Assembly (NCBI RefSeq): GCF_029945535.1
Contig: NZ_JAQSCU010000008.1
Span: forward strand, 62,001-126,000
Reading direction: 5' to 3'
DNA from: Methylotenera sp.
Lineage (GTDB): Bacteria > Pseudomonadota > Gammaproteobacteria > Burkholderiales > Methylophilaceae
Length of the DNA: 64,000 nt
A program made the translations under genes and the position numbers. Below the pieces are notes generated by a model, which was not told where the DNA came from, did no database searches, and saw only the letters and a program-made list of their open reading frames with translations. Every line of letters starts with the position of its first letter. Position 1 is the stretch's first letter. Positions 26,457-36,784 of this stretch are shown here, piece by piece.

Positions 26457-28618
26457 GTGTATTGCAATTAATGAAAGGCAGAAGAAATAGACTGCTTGTT
26501 ACTATTAGAGCCGAACTGAGTGATTGGTTAAATGAAGATGCGCCCGTTTTTGGCTATCTGTTAAAAGTACTGTTAGCCAGTTTGCTCGCGATGTGGTTAT
26601 CACTTAGGTTCGAGCTAGATCAGCCACGCACAGCCATGCTGACAGTGGCGATTGTCATGCAATCACGTTCTGGTATGGTGTTCGCAAAAAGCTATTACCG
26701 CTTATTGGGTACATTGGTTGGAATTGTCGTATCCCTCATCCTCGTGGCTTTGTTTGCTCAAGAGCGCGTATTGTTTCTACTAAGCATGGCACTGTGGATA
26801 GGTTTGTGCACTGCAGGCTCTATGGTTTACCGCAATCATCAGTCTTACGGATTCGTATTGGCGGGTTACACGCTTTGTATCGTTGGCTTACCTGCAGCTA
26901 TCAGCCCAGAGCTTACCTTTAATATTGCAGTCACTCGAATTTCAGAAATATTGATTGGGCTAATATGCGCCACCATGGTCAGCGACTTAGTTTTCCCGCA
27001 GCGTCTCTGGGATGCCATACAAACTAAGGTAAGGCAACGTTTCAGTGATTTTTCTGATTTGTTACGCACGACTGCAGAAAGCTCAGTCTCTACTAAAAGC
27101 TCAAAGCAAGTGCTATTAAGATTTATAGGCGATATTTATAGTCTGGAGTCTTTTCGTGCCTCCGCTATCATGGAAAATGACGGCGCTAAACATAATCGTT
27201 TACGTATCAGTGAAATGAATAACGAGTTCATGGCGGTGGCGACTACTTTCCATGCGCTAGAAGAACTGCTACGTCGTCAACGAAACAACGGTCACCCTGA
27301 AGTTGGCGCGGCATTAGTCAGCATGTATCGACAGTTAAGTGAGGCGATTACGTTTGATGGAAAAAGCGCATGCAATGAGCAAGAGGCGGCGCTTGTCACA
27401 AAACAGCTCACCGCTTTTCGGAGCACTTTTACACAAAATCTGACTGTTTATAGAATGCAGTTACCTCAGGAGATGAGTGATCACAAATTTCTGGACTTTG
27501 AAACTGGTGCTGAATTATTACAACGCCTGGCGGATGAGCTGCATGCGTATGCTGTTACTTACTCCTCTATAAACTATAGTGAACAGAAGTCAGCTACAGA
27601 GGAAACGGTAGCGCCACCCAAGCTAGAAATGCATTTTGACCCAGTAGAAGTTGCCTTAGCTGGTGTGCGAGGTACATTGACGCTTGGCATTATGACGGCT
27701 TTATGGCTATTGACTGACTGGCGCTCGGGGATTGAAGCCATCACTATCGGGGTGATTACCAGTACGCTTTTTGCGACGTCTCCTTCACCTAATCAAACCA
27801 TCAAGCAGTTTATGATAGGCGCGATTATCGGGACTATTCTGGCCTATATTTGCAATTTCCATTTACTCACTCAAGCACAGGGCTTTTTGATGCTGGCATT
27901 GGCAGTGACACCAACCATACTCTTTGCTAGCTGGTTAACAACCAAGCCTTCAATTGCGGTTGTTGGCTCCGGTATTTTTATCGTGTTTTTAATGCACATT
28001 GGCTTTAATAGTGCATACAACGCCAACCCCGTGACTTTTATTAACGATGCGATTGCAGATTTATTGGCGGTACTTGTTTCTGGGGTGATGTATGGCCTCA
28101 TTGATATTAGTAGCAGTACATGGTCTAGGCGTCGCATTGCTGCAACTTTGCGTGGATTAATTGTCACAGCATGTCGCAGCCCATTAATGATGAAGCGCAG
28201 CCAGCTTGAAAATGCCGCTTTCGATTTGGTGCAGCGTGCTGGCAGCGCACAGCGTGTCGCACAAGAACAAGATAGATTGGTCATTGACTGGCTGTTATCC
28301 ACGCTTGAAATTGGTCACGCCGTGATTGCACTACGAGAACTTAAACCTGAAATTAATCATCCATATTTTTCCGAGCTTTTGTCGATGTGTCTTGATTCAA
28401 TTGCGGCATTACATGAAACACCTACTGAAGCGCTACGCATAAAAACTTTGAAATCCATAGACAATGCCATTCAAAATCTCTCGACAGATATCTCTACAGA
28501 TATTGCCATGTCTGAAGCGGCACACCAACTGAGAGGCCAAGCGCTTTCTATGCTGCACTTTATTCATAGCGCATTACTGGATGAGGAATCTGTTCTAGTG
28601 ACTAAGGAGAAAAACTAA
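26453..28618 (+). CDS. FUSC/AaeB-family efflux transporter
   Basis: 721 residues with the duplicated aromatic acid exporter layout: about five membrane helices at ~35-175, a long soluble helical domain, then a second set of helices (~400-550) starting EVALAGVRGTLTLGIMTALWLL, and a C-terminal soluble domain. This matches AaeB/FUSC transporters that export aromatic carboxylic acids and similar compounds with an HlyD partner. The substrate is not determined. Translationally coupled to the outer-membrane gene by an ATGA overlap. Confidence 0.88.
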   Translation: MSVLQLMKGRRNRLLVTIRAELSDWLNEDAPVFGYLLKVLLASLLAMWLSLRFELDQPRTAMLTVAIVMQSRSGMVFAKSYYRLLGTLVGIVVSLILVALFAQERVLFLLSMALWIGLCTAGSMVYRNHQSYGFVLAGYTLCIVGLPAAISPELTFNIAVTRISEILIGLICATMVSDLVFPQRLWDAIQTKVRQRFSDFSDLLRTTAESSVSTKSSKQVLLRFIGDIYSLESFRASAIMENDGAKHNRLRISEMNNEFMAVATTFHALEELLRRQRNNGHPEVGAALVSMYRQLSEAITFDGKSACNEQEAALVTKQLTAFRSTFTQNLTVYRMQLPQEMSDHKFLDFETGAELLQRLADELHAYAVTYSSINYSEQKSATEETVAPPKLEMHFDPVEVALAGVRGTLTLGIMTALWLLTDWRSGIEAITIGVITSTLFATSPSPNQTIKQFMIGAIIGTILAYICNFHLLTQAQGFLMLALAVTPTILFASWLTTKPSIAVVGSGIFIVFLMHIGFNSAYNANPVTFINDAIADLLAVLVSGVMYGLIDISSSTWSRRRIAATLRGLIVTACRSPLMMKRSQLENAAFDLVQRAGSAQRVAQEQDRLVIDWLLSTLEIGHAVIALRELKPEINHPYFSELLSMCLDSIAALHETPTEALRIKTLKSIDNAIQNLSTDISTDIAMSEAAHQLRGQALSMLHFIHSALLDEESVLVTKEKN

Positions 28619-28620
28619 CC

Positions 28621-28818
28621 ATGCCACGTGAAATCGCACTCCTAGATGCGCTAGTCCCCACCTTATTATTTGGCTTTTTAGCCGCAAGCTGTGGCTCACT
28701 CATCATAGATTGGTTACTTACACGCTATCATCTATACCGCTTTATTTGGTATCCAGCACTGTTTAGATTAGCGGCTTTTGGCTGTATGTTCGCCTTGAGT
28801 GGGCTTTGGATTTACTAA
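28621..28818 (+). CDS. DUF1656 small membrane protein (AaeX-like)
   Basis: 65 residues with two transmembrane helices, and the family pattern (LDALVPTLLFGFLAAS; LLTRYHLYRFIWYPALFRLA). DUF1656 proteins sit between FUSC and HlyD genes, as here (two bases after the FUSC stop). Function is unknown; probably a helper of the pump. Confidence 0.88.
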   Translation: MPREIALLDALVPTLLFGFLAASCGSLIIDWLLTRYHLYRFIWYPALFRLAAFGCMFALSGLWIY

Positions 28819-28831
28819 TAGGAATAAAAAA

Positions 28832-29704
28832 ATGAACGGTCTTAGCAAAAAACTGATTCGACTATCAATTACGCTTACATTGGTGATTGTCGCCATTATT
28901 CTTGGTCGCATGCTCTGGGTGCGCTACATGGACTCGCCATGGACACGTGACGGCAGAGTGAGGGCTGATATCGTGAATATCGCACCTGATGTGAACGGCT
29001 TAGTCACCTCGGTAGCCGTACGAGACAATCAATTCGTGCATCGTGGCGATGTACTGTTTACTGTGGATACTGAGCATTACAAAACAGCCGTTGCTCAAAC
29101 AAAAGCCTTAGTTGAGCAGCGCAAAGTTGAGCTGACTATGAAACGTGGTCAGGCAAAGCGACGCGCTGAAATTGATGATCAAGTCATCTCGCAGGAAAAT
29201 CGTGAAGATAGCTCGCTAATTGCCACTAGCGCCAGAGCAGAATATGAAGCCGCATTAGCGCAATTAGATCTAGCTAAATTGAATTTATCACGTACGGTTG
29301 TGCGCTCACCTGTTGATGGCTGGGTATCGAATTTATTAGTACGACCCGGCGATTTTGCCCAGATAGGCACACCTAAACTGGCGGTGATAGACCAACATTC
29401 ATTCTGGGTTTATGGCTACTTTGAAGAACACAAACTCGCGTTGATGCAAATAGGTGACCCAGCGGAAATCAGGTTAATCAGCTCTAATCAAATTTTAAAA
29501 GGCCACGTAGAAAGCTTTGCACACGGCATTACTGACCGAGACAATCCCACTGATGTGAGATTATTGGCAAACGTGAACCCGAGTTTTAACTGGGTAAGGT
29601 TATCGCAGCGGGTGCCTGTCAGAATTACGCTGGATGAAATACCTAAAAATATGACTTTAGTGGCGGGGATGACGTGTACCGTGATTGTACATCCCAGAAA
29701 TTAA
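28832..29704 (+). CDS. HlyD-family periplasmic adaptor (AaeA-like)
   Basis: About 290 residues. One N-terminal membrane anchor (~8-26), biotinyl-lipoyl-like halves (SPWTRDGRVRADIVNIAPDVNGLV and TVVRSPVDGWVSNLLVRPGDFAQIGTP), a short coiled coil, and a beta-barrel end. The ATG at 28832 has an AGGAA Shine-Dalgarno; an upstream GTG overlapping the DUF1656 gene is less likely. It links the inner-membrane FUSC protein with the NodT-type channel. Confidence 0.9.
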   Translation: MNGLSKKLIRLSITLTLVIVAIILGRMLWVRYMDSPWTRDGRVRADIVNIAPDVNGLVTSVAVRDNQFVHRGDVLFTVDTEHYKTAVAQTKALVEQRKVELTMKRGQAKRRAEIDDQVISQENREDSSLIATSARAEYEAALAQLDLAKLNLSRTVVRSPVDGWVSNLLVRPGDFAQIGTPKLAVIDQHSFWVYGYFEEHKLALMQIGDPAEIRLISSNQILKGHVESFAHGITDRDNPTDVRLLANVNPSFNWVRLSQRVPVRITLDEIPKNMTLVAGMTCTVIVHPRN

Positions 29705-29714
29705 CTCTTTGAGT

Positions 29715-30617
29715 TTAATATAAATTCAAGTTATTCAGCGTTTTCACTAAATGATCAAACACCAGCCTTACACGCTCAGCCACAGGGCCGCGTTGTGGGC
29801 GATAGATATAAATACCCCATGGCGTGGGTGATTGGTCTGGCAATACAGTGACCAACTTACCATTATTAATATACTCCGCACATAAAAAATCCCCGAGTTG
29901 ACCATAACCAATACCAGCAAGTACCGCAGCTAATTCAGCCTCCGGATCGTCAGTAACAAATGCAGGTGCAGTCGAAAAGCTATTAGACGTATTTGCAAAA
30001 GACCAAGGCCACGTTCTGCCTGTATTTAGATCAATTAAATTGGTATAGGGCATTTTAAATAGCTCATCCACTGTATTAGGTAAACCGGTTTTTGCGATAA
30101 GTTCTGGCGTTCCAACGATATGAAGTTTCATTTCATTCACTCGCCTGGCAACGTTTCTGTTATTGTTAAAGAAGCCTATGCGCACCCCAATATCCATTTG
30201 GTCAGCCACTACATTATCAATTAAGTCAGAAAATCTTAAATCCAGCTTAATGCCTGGGTGATCTTTTAAAAAATCTGTGAGTGCTGGTAACAAATACCGC
30301 CGACCTAATAGGCTCGTCATAGTGATTTTAACTAAGCCTTCAACACGCAGCGGATTAGGGCTTGTAGTTCGTTGAAGCAGTGCATCGATCTGGTCAATCA
30401 CACTTTCACTTTTTAGCGCCATCTGTTTGCCAAATTCGGTAATAGTCGTGTTGCGTGTACTTCTGTAAAACAGTGGCTCGCCTAATATATCTTCCAGTTC
30501 TTTGATCGCACGCGTCACAGACTGCGGGGAAACCCCTAATCTGACAGAGGCTTCTTTAAAGTTTGCAGACTCTGCAACCACCTTAAAAATACGCAGCATT
30601 TCTAGTTTATTTTGCAT
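29715..30617 (-). CDS. LysR-family transcriptional regulator
   Basis: About 300 residues. Helix-turn-helix at ~1-62 (MLRIFKVVAESANFKEASVRLGVSPQSVTRAIKELEDILGEPLF) and an effector-binding domain. The ATG at 30617 is preferred since GGTGA lies 7 bases upstream; an ATG at 30632 would add five residues. It is divergent from the SDR-MFS genes, and a 59-bp element in the shared promoter region recurs before the molybdenum hydroxylase genes, so it probably controls both transcripts. Confidence 0.9.
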   Translation of the reverse strand: MQNKLEMLRIFKVVAESANFKEASVRLGVSPQSVTRAIKELEDILGEPLFYRSTRNTTITEFGKQMALKSESVIDQIDALLQRTTSPNPLRVEGLVKITMTSLLGRRYLLPALTDFLKDHPGIKLDLRFSDLIDNVVADQMDIGVRIGFFNNNRNVARRVNEMKLHIVGTPELIAKTGLPNTVDELFKMPYTNLIDLNTGRTWPWSFANTSNSFSTAPAFVTDDPEAELAAVLAGIGYGQLGDFLCAEYINNGKLVTVLPDQSPTPWGIYIYRPQRGPVAERVRLVFDHLVKTLNNLNLY

Positions 30618-30633
30618 GTTTATTTCACCCATA

Positions 30634-30692
30634 ATATGGAATTATGAAATCCTAATTATTCCATATTCTGATAACCAAGACTATGGGATAGT
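30634..30692 (+). promoter_or_regulatory. Shared promoter/operator element, copy A (before SDR)
   Basis: It begins ATATGGAATTATGAAATCC, includes the inverted arms ATATGGAAT and ATTCCATAT, and ends CTATGGGATAGT. It aligns without gaps to 32940-32998, with 48 of 59 positions identical by my count. It sits between lysR and the SDR gene, the usual place for LysR binding. Confidence 0.65.
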
Positions 30693-30742
30693 GCTGCTTT
30701 GAAAGTAATTGTTCTCAATTAACATCCAAAGGATAGGAAATC

Positions 30743-31576
30743 ATGAGTAAAGTTTGGTTAGTTACTGGTGCTGGAAGTGGTTTAGGTGCGGGAACTGCAA
30801 AGGCAGCATTAAAAGCGGGTGATTGCGTAGTCGCCACAGGTAGAAACATCGACAAAGTGCGTGCTGCTCTACATGATGTTAGTAGCGAAAATCTTGTGAT
30901 TCTTCAGCTAGACGTTAGCAATGCGGCACAAGCAGAATCAGTCGCAGATGAAGCAGTAAAAAGGTTTGGCCGCATAGACGTTTTGGTCAATAACGCTGGT
31001 TACAGCTTGCTTGGTAATTTCGAAGAGCTATCTATGCAAGACATCGAACAGCAGCTTTCTACCAACTTTTTTGGTGTGATGCATGTGATGCGAGCTGTAC
31101 TACCGCTTATGCGAAAACAGCAGTCGGGCCACATTATCAATATAAGCTCTGCTGCAGGTGTAATTGGCTTCAAACACTGCAGTGCATATAGCGCCAGCAA
31201 GTTCGCGTTGGAAGGGCTCTCGCTGTCAGTAGCGCAGGAAGTCGAGCAATTTCACATCAAGATCACAGTAGTCGAACCGGGCTTCTTCCGTACGGATTTA
31301 TTAGATGATCAAAATGCCAAATACCCCACAAACAGCATAGCTGACTATGCCCATGAAGGTAGCTCCAGAAACATGTGGTCGGGCTACCACGGTACACAGC
31401 TTGGTGATTCTACAAAATTCGGTGAGGCCTTAGTGACGTTAACATGTATGGCAGTGCCGCCACAAATTTTTGTCGCCGGAAGTGATGCCTTGGCAATGAT
31501 TTCGCCTGCTATCGAGGCTAGACTTCAGGCGGTACATGCCCATGAAGAGTTATCAAGATCAACTGACGGTGCATAG
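30743..31576 (+). CDS. Short-chain dehydrogenase/reductase
   Basis: 277 residues with classical SDR motifs: the NAD(P)-binding TGAGSGLGAG at ~8-17, NNAG (~87), and the catalytic Ser-Tyr-Lys (ISSAAGV... YSASKFALEG). It resembles oxidoreductases of unknown substrate that act on alcohols or carbonyls. Shine-Dalgarno AGGA precedes the ATG. First gene of a plus-strand unit with the MFS gene, divergent from lysR. Confidence 0.9.
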   Translation: MSKVWLVTGAGSGLGAGTAKAALKAGDCVVATGRNIDKVRAALHDVSSENLVILQLDVSNAAQAESVADEAVKRFGRIDVLVNNAGYSLLGNFEELSMQDIEQQLSTNFFGVMHVMRAVLPLMRKQQSGHIINISSAAGVIGFKHCSAYSASKFALEGLSLSVAQEVEQFHIKITVVEPGFFRTDLLDDQNAKYPTNSIADYAHEGSSRNMWSGYHGTQLGDSTKFGEALVTLTCMAVPPQIFVAGSDALAMISPAIEARLQAVHAHEELSRSTDGA

Positions 31577-31614
31577 TGAGCATGACGCAACATTCAATCA
31601 AACAAAGTTAAGAT

Positions 31615-32793
31615 ATGACGACTTCGACAGCTCAATTAGGCATTTCCGATGGACAGACATGGAGCGCCGTCTGCTCCATGTCAATGTGCGTAGCAATGCT
31701 AATCGCCTCAGAATTCATGCCAGTTAGCTTATTAACGCCAATTGCGGCTGACCTTGGCGCAACGCAGGGAATGGCGGGGCAAGCAATCTCTATTTCAGGT
31801 TTATTCGCAGTAGTCACAAGTTTGCTCATACCGTCCATTGCTAGCCGCTACGACAGACGCCACGTATTAATAGCCCTCACAGGAGTGATGCTGACATCAT
31901 TACTCCTAATTGCCGAGGCTAAAAGTTTTAGCACACTGATGATGGCGCGTGCTTTTTTAGGAATAACCATTGGTGGATTTTGGGCGCTCGCTACGGCCAC
32001 GATTATGCGGTTAGTATCAGAGGAATCCGTTCCCAAAGCACTGGGGGTGATGTTTATGGGGAATGCCATTGCTACCGCTTTTGCCGCACCAATTGGAAGC
32101 TATTTAGGTTCTATTATCGGTTGGCGTGGCGCATTTTGGATGCTCGCTCCACTGGTCATTATAAATTTGATTTGGTTGTGGCTTAGCCTACCATCTATGC
32201 CGCCAGAAAAAAATAAACCTGTTAGCAATCTATTCAAATTGCTAAAGCGCCGAAATGTCGCCTTTGCCATGCTCGGTGTGATGTTAACCTTCTCAGGTGC
32301 GTTTGCGATATTTACATATTTGAGACCTTTTCTTGAAACCTATACACACGTCACTGTGCCTCAACTTTCATTGTTGCTACTCGGGTTGGGACTAGCTGGA
32401 TTTGCTGGCACTTATTTAGCCACTTCACTGCTTAATAAGCATCTTTATGCATTATTAAGGTGGCTTCCGTTAACGCTAGGCGGAGTTACCCTTATTATGC
32501 TGGTTACAGGACATATCATGTGGGCTGTGGGGATTACCATGATTGCATGGGGGACTCTAAACGCGGCAATTCCAGTAGCTTGGTCAACTTGGCTAAGTAA
32601 AGGAATCAGTGATGAGCCTGAGAGTGGCGGCGGTCTTTTTGTGGCAGCTATTCAACTATCCATTATGATGGGAGCTTCATTTGGTGGACTACTCTTAGAT
32701 CATACTTCAATCGCCGCAACACTGATGGGCGGCATCGTGCTTTTAGTTTTGTCATCATTTGTGGTTGGAAATGGCAGTCGCATTAAACCTTAG
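31615..32793 (+). CDS. MFS transporter (DHA1-type)
   Basis: 392 residues with 12 hydrophobic segments. Features include ASEFMPVSLLTPIAADLGATQGMAGQAISISG, the family start of the arabinose-efflux/drug exporters, and SRYDRRHVLIALT in loop 2-3. It lies 38 bp after the SDR gene and is presumably co-transcribed with it. Substrate unknown. Confidence 0.88.
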   Translation: MTTSTAQLGISDGQTWSAVCSMSMCVAMLIASEFMPVSLLTPIAADLGATQGMAGQAISISGLFAVVTSLLIPSIASRYDRRHVLIALTGVMLTSLLLIAEAKSFSTLMMARAFLGITIGGFWALATATIMRLVSEESVPKALGVMFMGNAIATAFAAPIGSYLGSIIGWRGAFWMLAPLVIINLIWLWLSLPSMPPEKNKPVSNLFKLLKRRNVAFAMLGVMLTFSGAFAIFTYLRPFLETYTHVTVPQLSLLLLGLGLAGFAGTYLATSLLNKHLYALLRWLPLTLGGVTLIMLVTGHIMWAVGITMIAWGTLNAAIPVAWSTWLSKGISDEPESGGGLFVAAIQLSIMMGASFGGLLLDHTSIAATLMGGIVLLVLSSFVVGNGSRIKP

Positions 32794-33146
32794 AAGCAGC
32801 TAGTAAAAATTATTTAACTATTACCTGAATAGAATTTCAAACTAGAGTAAAGTAGTTGCAACAAGTATTTTAAAGCGAGTGAATTGGCACAGAAGAACGA
32901 TATTGACTAGATTAATTACATGCCCACAATTACTCCACTATTTGGAATTATCAATTCCAAATTATTCCATACTGTGCCAACTAACACTATGCGATAGTAT
33001 CGATTATCAATAAAAGTGATGTTAAATTTTTAAACCTGTTTAACAATCGAAATATATTAAGACTAAGCTACGTTTTAAGATAAAGCCATAATCAAAATCG
33101 AACCAACAGAGTCAAACCAATAGAACCAAACAAGGGACAATCCAAC
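32794..33146. other. Intergenic region before the molybdenum hydroxylase genes
   Basis: The 353 bp have no convincing ORF. They contain copy B of the shared promoter element (32940-32998), an inner perfect repeat TTTGGAATT-ATC-AATTCCAAA (32941-32961), and a long AT-rich leader to the start codon at 33147 with several imperfect AACCAA-like repeats (33099-33130). Confidence 0.6.
32940..32998 (+). promoter_or_regulatory. Shared promoter/operator element, copy B (before molybdenum hydroxylase)
   Basis: It reads ATTTGGAATTATCAATTCC, then AATTATTCCATA, and ends CTATGCGATAGT; it is a gap-free counterpart of 30634-30692. The conserved GGAATTAT...AATTATTCCATA half and the GATAGT end suggest a LysR site plus core promoter. 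Confidence 0.65.
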
Positions 33147-33605
33147 ATGATTACTTTGAACATTAACGGTAAAGATGTACAACTCGATGCACCAGAAGAT
33201 ATGCCAATATTATGGGCATTACGAGATGTTGTGCATTTGACGGGTACTAAATTCGGCTGCGGCATGGCGCAATGTGGCGCTTGTACAGTGCATCTTGACG
33301 GTCAAGCGATTCGGTCTTGCGTGACGCCAGTCACCGCAGCTGTCGGTAAAAAAATCACCACTATCGAGCATATGCAAAATGACAAAGTCGGTCAGGTCGT
33401 ACAAGCTGCATGGAGTGCCGTTGACGTAGTGCAGTGTGGTTACTGCCAATCTGGTCAGATCATGGCGGCAACCGCCCTACTCACTAGCAATAAGAAACCT
33501 ACAGATGACGATATTGATGCGGCAATGAGCGGCAACATTTGCCGTTGCGGCACTTATCCAAGAATTCGTGCGGCTATCCACGAAGCAGCCAACAAGTTAG
33601 CTTAA
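33147..33605 (+). CDS. 2Fe-2S subunit of a xanthine-dehydrogenase-family molybdenum hydroxylase (IorA-like)
   Basis: 152 residues with both 2Fe-2S sites: plant-type ferredoxin [15 protein letters not shown] at ~39-53 and the helical [10 protein letters not shown] ... NICRCGTY cluster. It passes electrons from the molybdenum subunit, as in isoquinoline 1-oxidoreductase or aldehyde oxidases that lack a FAD subunit. Eleven bases ahead of the large subunit. Confidence 0.93.
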   Translation: MITLNINGKDVQLDAPEDMPILWALRDVVHLTGTKFGCGMAQCGACTVHLDGQAIRSCVTPVTAAVGKKITTIEHMQNDKVGQVVQAAWSAVDVVQCGYCQSGQIMAATALLTSNKKPTDDDIDAAMSGNICRCGTYPRIRAAIHEAANKLA

Positions 33606-33615
33606 GGATCCGACC

Positions 33616-35793
33616 ATGAACTCACCGTTAAATATTTCAAGACGCACTTTTATTAAAGCCACTGCATTAGCTGTTGGCGGGCTGGTGATTGCATTCTCCA
33701 TCCCAAACGCTAAGCGCTTTTTGCTACCAGGTATTCCAGAGGCTAATGCAGCTGAAGAAGGTAATAAACTGCCAACCCCAAACGCATTTTTGCGCATAGA
33801 TACGGACAACACGATTACAGTCATGTTGGCACACAGTGAAATGGGTCAAAGTATTTGGACCACACTACCAATGTTGATTGCCGAAGAATTGGATGTAGAC
33901 TTAAGCAAAGTTAAAGTGATGCATGCACCTGCTGCGCCAGAATATATTCACACCGCTTATGGTATTCAAATCACTGGAGGCTCTTCAACCACGTGGTCTG
34001 AGTTTGACCGCTATCGCCAAGCTGGTGCATTGACACGTGCGTTGCTGGTCAATGCAGCAGCGAAAAAATTAGGTGTTACCGCCGAAAGCATCAAAACAGA
34101 AAACGGTTTCGCCATCAGTGGCGATAAAAAAATTAGCTATGGTGATTTAGCTGAAGCTGCAGCCAAGCTGGAAACACCGAAAGCGGTCACGCTGAAACAA
34201 CCAAAAGACTGGAAGATCATCGGCAAAGCCACTAAACGCCTTGATGGCCCTGAAAAAATTAACGGCACAGCCATCTTCGGTCAGGATATTCACTTTGAGG
34301 GTTTAATGACCGCTATGGTCGCACGCTCTCCAGTATTTGGCGGATCTGTGAAGTCTTTTGATGCTAGCGCCGCAAAGAAAATTAAAGGGGTGCAACAAGT
34401 AGTGCAAGTGCCGTCTGGAGTGGCGGTGATTGCCGATAACTACTGGGCAGCAAAGCAAGGTCGTGAGGCACTTAAAGTGGAGTGGAATTTAGGACCAAAC
34501 GCAGGTCTTGATTCAAAAGCCTTAGTCAGTGAATACCGCAAAATGGCTGCTACCCAAGGATTAACGGCCGCTAAAGCTGGTGACATTAAAACTGCATCCG
34601 CTAAAGTCACAAAAACTGTTGAAGCAGAATATGTTTTACCGTATTTAGCTCACTCGCCGATGGAGCCGCTAAATTGCTCAGTGAAAATCAGTAAAGACGC
34701 CTGTGAAATTTGGACTGGCACACAAATGCAGGGTACCGACCAACAAGCTGCTGCAAAAATACTTGGATTAAAACCTGAACAGGTAACAATACACACCTTA
34801 TTCCTTGGCGGCGGATTTGGCAGACGTGCCAATCCAGCGGCTGACTTTGTCTCTGAAGCCGTTCAAGTTGCAAAGGCTGCTGGCGTTCCTGTGAAAACCG
34901 TATGGAGCCGTGAGGATGATGTGAAAGGTGGTTACTACCGCCCTATGTATCTACATAAAGCTAAAATTGGCTTAGATGCTAACGGTATGCCAGCGACTTG
35001 GGAGCATACGATTGTTGGCCAATCCATCCTATTGGGAACTCCATTCGAAGCATTTATGATTAAAGAAGGCGTGGATGCAACTTCTGTGGAAGGTGTTGCG
35101 GACTCTCCATACTTGAAAAGCGTCCCTAATTATCAAGTCAGTCTGCACACAGCAAAAACTGCCATTCCGGTGCTTTGGTGGCGCTCAGTGGGCCACAGCC
35201 ATAGTGCACTTGTGATGGAAAGTTTGATTGATGAACTCGCACACACAGCGAAAAAAGACCCGCTGGAATATCGTCGCGCCTTATTGAAAGATCACCCGCG
35301 ACACTTAGCTGCACTGAACTTAGCGGCAGAGAAAGCTGGCTGGGGCAAGCCCTTACCTAAAGACGTATTTCGAGGAATTGCGGTACATGAATCTTTTGGT
35401 AGCTTTGTAACACAGGTTGCAGAGGTTTCCGTAGATAAAGGTGTCGTTAAAGTACATCGCATGGTATGTGCGATTGATTGCGGCTTATCGGTCAATCCAG
35501 ATTCTCTGAAAGCACAAATGGAGTCGTCTATTTCTTTCGGTCTTGGTGCTGCAATGCAAAGTGAAATCACCTTTAAAGATGGCATGGTAGAGCAATCAAA
35601 CTTTCATGACTATAAGGTGATGCGCATGGCCGACATGCCTAAAGTTGAGGTTTACATTGTTCAAAGTACTGAAAAAATGGGTGGTGCAGGCGAGCCTGGT
35701 TTACCGCCTGTAGCACCTGCAGTCACTAATGCCATTTTTGCTGCGACAGGTAAACGCATACGCAGCTTGCCAATTGGCAATCAACTGGCTTAA
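33616..35793 (+). CDS. Molybdopterin-binding large subunit, TAT-exported (IorB-like aldehyde/isoquinoline oxidoreductase)
   Basis: 725 residues. It begins with a twin-arginine signal ([21 protein letters not shown]), so the enzyme is periplasmic. The xanthine dehydrogenase-family domains follow, with [37 protein letters not shown] (molybdopterin binding), and the catalytic glutamate loop [15 protein letters not shown] near the C terminus. Substrates in this group include aldehydes and N-heterocycles; I cannot choose between them. No FAD subunit is near, so electrons likely go to a cytochrome or quinone. Confidence 0.92.
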   Translation: MNSPLNISRRTFIKATALAVGGLVIAFSIPNAKRFLLPGIPEANAAEEGNKLPTPNAFLRIDTDNTITVMLAHSEMGQSIWTTLPMLIAEELDVDLSKVKVMHAPAAPEYIHTAYGIQITGGSSTTWSEFDRYRQAGALTRALLVNAAAKKLGVTAESIKTENGFAISGDKKISYGDLAEAAAKLETPKAVTLKQPKDWKIIGKATKRLDGPEKINGTAIFGQDIHFEGLMTAMVARSPVFGGSVKSFDASAAKKIKGVQQVVQVPSGVAVIADNYWAAKQGREALKVEWNLGPNAGLDSKALVSEYRKMAATQGLTAAKAGDIKTASAKVTKTVEAEYVLPYLAHSPMEPLNCSVKISKDACEIWTGTQMQGTDQQAAAKILGLKPEQVTIHTLFLGGGFGRRANPAADFVSEAVQVAKAAGVPVKTVWSREDDVKGGYYRPMYLHKAKIGLDANGMPATWEHTIVGQSILLGTPFEAFMIKEGVDATSVEGVADSPYLKSVPNYQVSLHTAKTAIPVLWWRSVGHSHSALVMESLIDELAHTAKKDPLEYRRALLKDHPRHLAALNLAAEKAGWGKPLPKDVFRGIAVHESFGSFVTQVAEVSVDKGVVKVHRMVCAIDCGLSVNPDSLKAQMESSISFGLGAAMQSEITFKDGMVEQSNFHDYKVMRMADMPKVEVYIVQSTEKMGGAGEPGLPPVAPAVTNAIFAATGKRIRSLPIGNQLA

Positions 35794-35797
35794 GAAA

Positions 35798-36781
35798 ATG
35801 AAATCGCTCGATTGGGAAGTGCTGAGCCGAGCTGTTGAATGGCTAGATAGTGGCTATAAAGCGCATTTATTTACCGTGATGCACACTTGGGGGTCGGCAC
35901 CACGTCTACCAGGTGCATTACTGGTTGTGCGCGAAGATGGGCATCTTATTGGCTCGGTGTCTGGGGGTTGTATTGAAGATGACCTTGCCGACAAAGCGCG
36001 CCATCAGGAATTACCACTATCAGCCACGGTACTGGAATACGGCGTCAGCAATGATGATGCGCATCGATTCGGTATTCCATGTGGCGGTCGTCTACAGATA
36101 TTTGTCGAACCTTTAAATGATTCAGCACACTTATCATTGCTATTGCAAAGTATTGAGCAGCGTAAGTTAATCAAGCGTTCCGTTAGCCTGAGTACAGAAC
36201 AAGTAAAGATTAATCAGGTGCTACCTGAAGGACCGCCAAGAATTGACGGCGATTGGTTCCACAGCTACTTTGGGCCGCAATGGCGCTTACTGATTATTGG
36301 CGCCAATCAACTTGGTTCTGTTTTAGCAAGCATGGCACAGGTACTGGATTTTGACGTACTTATTTGTGACCCTCGTGCAGATATTCGTGCCGAGTGGCAC
36401 GTAGAAGGCGTGGAGTGGATTTATGAAATGCCAGACGATGCCGTGGTGGAAATAAACCCCGATGCCTACACAGCCATTGTAGCCGTCACACATGACCCTA
36501 AACTAGATGATATGGCATTACTTGAAGCACTCAAATCCAATGCATTCTACGTTGGGGCGCTGGGCTCAATCAAAAATCAAGTAAAGCGTCGTGAGCGCAT
36601 GCGTATGTTCGACCTGACTGAATCAGAGATTGCTACATTGCATGGCCCTGTTGGCCTATCTATCGGCAGTCGCACGCCAGCTGAAATCGCGATTGCGATA
36701 CTTGCTGAGCTTATTCAAGTGCGGGCGCAACAATTAAAGGCTAATGCTGAAAATCCAATCTATGAGTATTGCGCCGCCTAA
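35798..36781 (+). CDS. XdhC/CoxI-family molybdenum hydroxylase maturation factor
   Basis: About 327 residues, with the XdhC N-terminal part (HLFTVMHTWGSAPRLPGALLVVREDGHLIGSVSGGCIEDDL) and a Rossmann domain (LLIIGANQLGSVLASMAQVLDFDVLICDPRADIR; AIVAVTHDPKLDD). Such proteins bind molybdenum cofactor and insert its sulfurated form. The ATG at 35798 lies four bases after the large subunit stop; an upstream alternative would overlap it. Confidence 0.9.
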   Translation: MKSLDWEVLSRAVEWLDSGYKAHLFTVMHTWGSAPRLPGALLVVREDGHLIGSVSGGCIEDDLADKARHQELPLSATVLEYGVSNDDAHRFGIPCGGRLQIFVEPLNDSAHLSLLLQSIEQRKLIKRSVSLSTEQVKINQVLPEGPPRIDGDWFHSYFGPQWRLLIIGANQLGSVLASMAQVLDFDVLICDPRADIRAEWHVEGVEWIYEMPDDAVVEINPDAYTAIVAVTHDPKLDDMALLEALKSNAFYVGALGSIKNQVKRRERMRMFDLTESEIATLHGPVGLSIGSRTPAEIAIAILAELIQVRAQQLKANAENPIYEYCAA

Positions 36782-36784
36782 TAC

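Noticed and set aside
27871-28302. 143-codon minus-strand frame within the FUSC gene
   Set aside because: Opposite a gene with clear membrane topology and translational coupling; no independent evidence.
33099-33133. Imperfect AACCAA-like repeats before the 2Fe-2S subunit gene
   Set aside because: Units are irregular in length and sequence; no defined repeat or structure.
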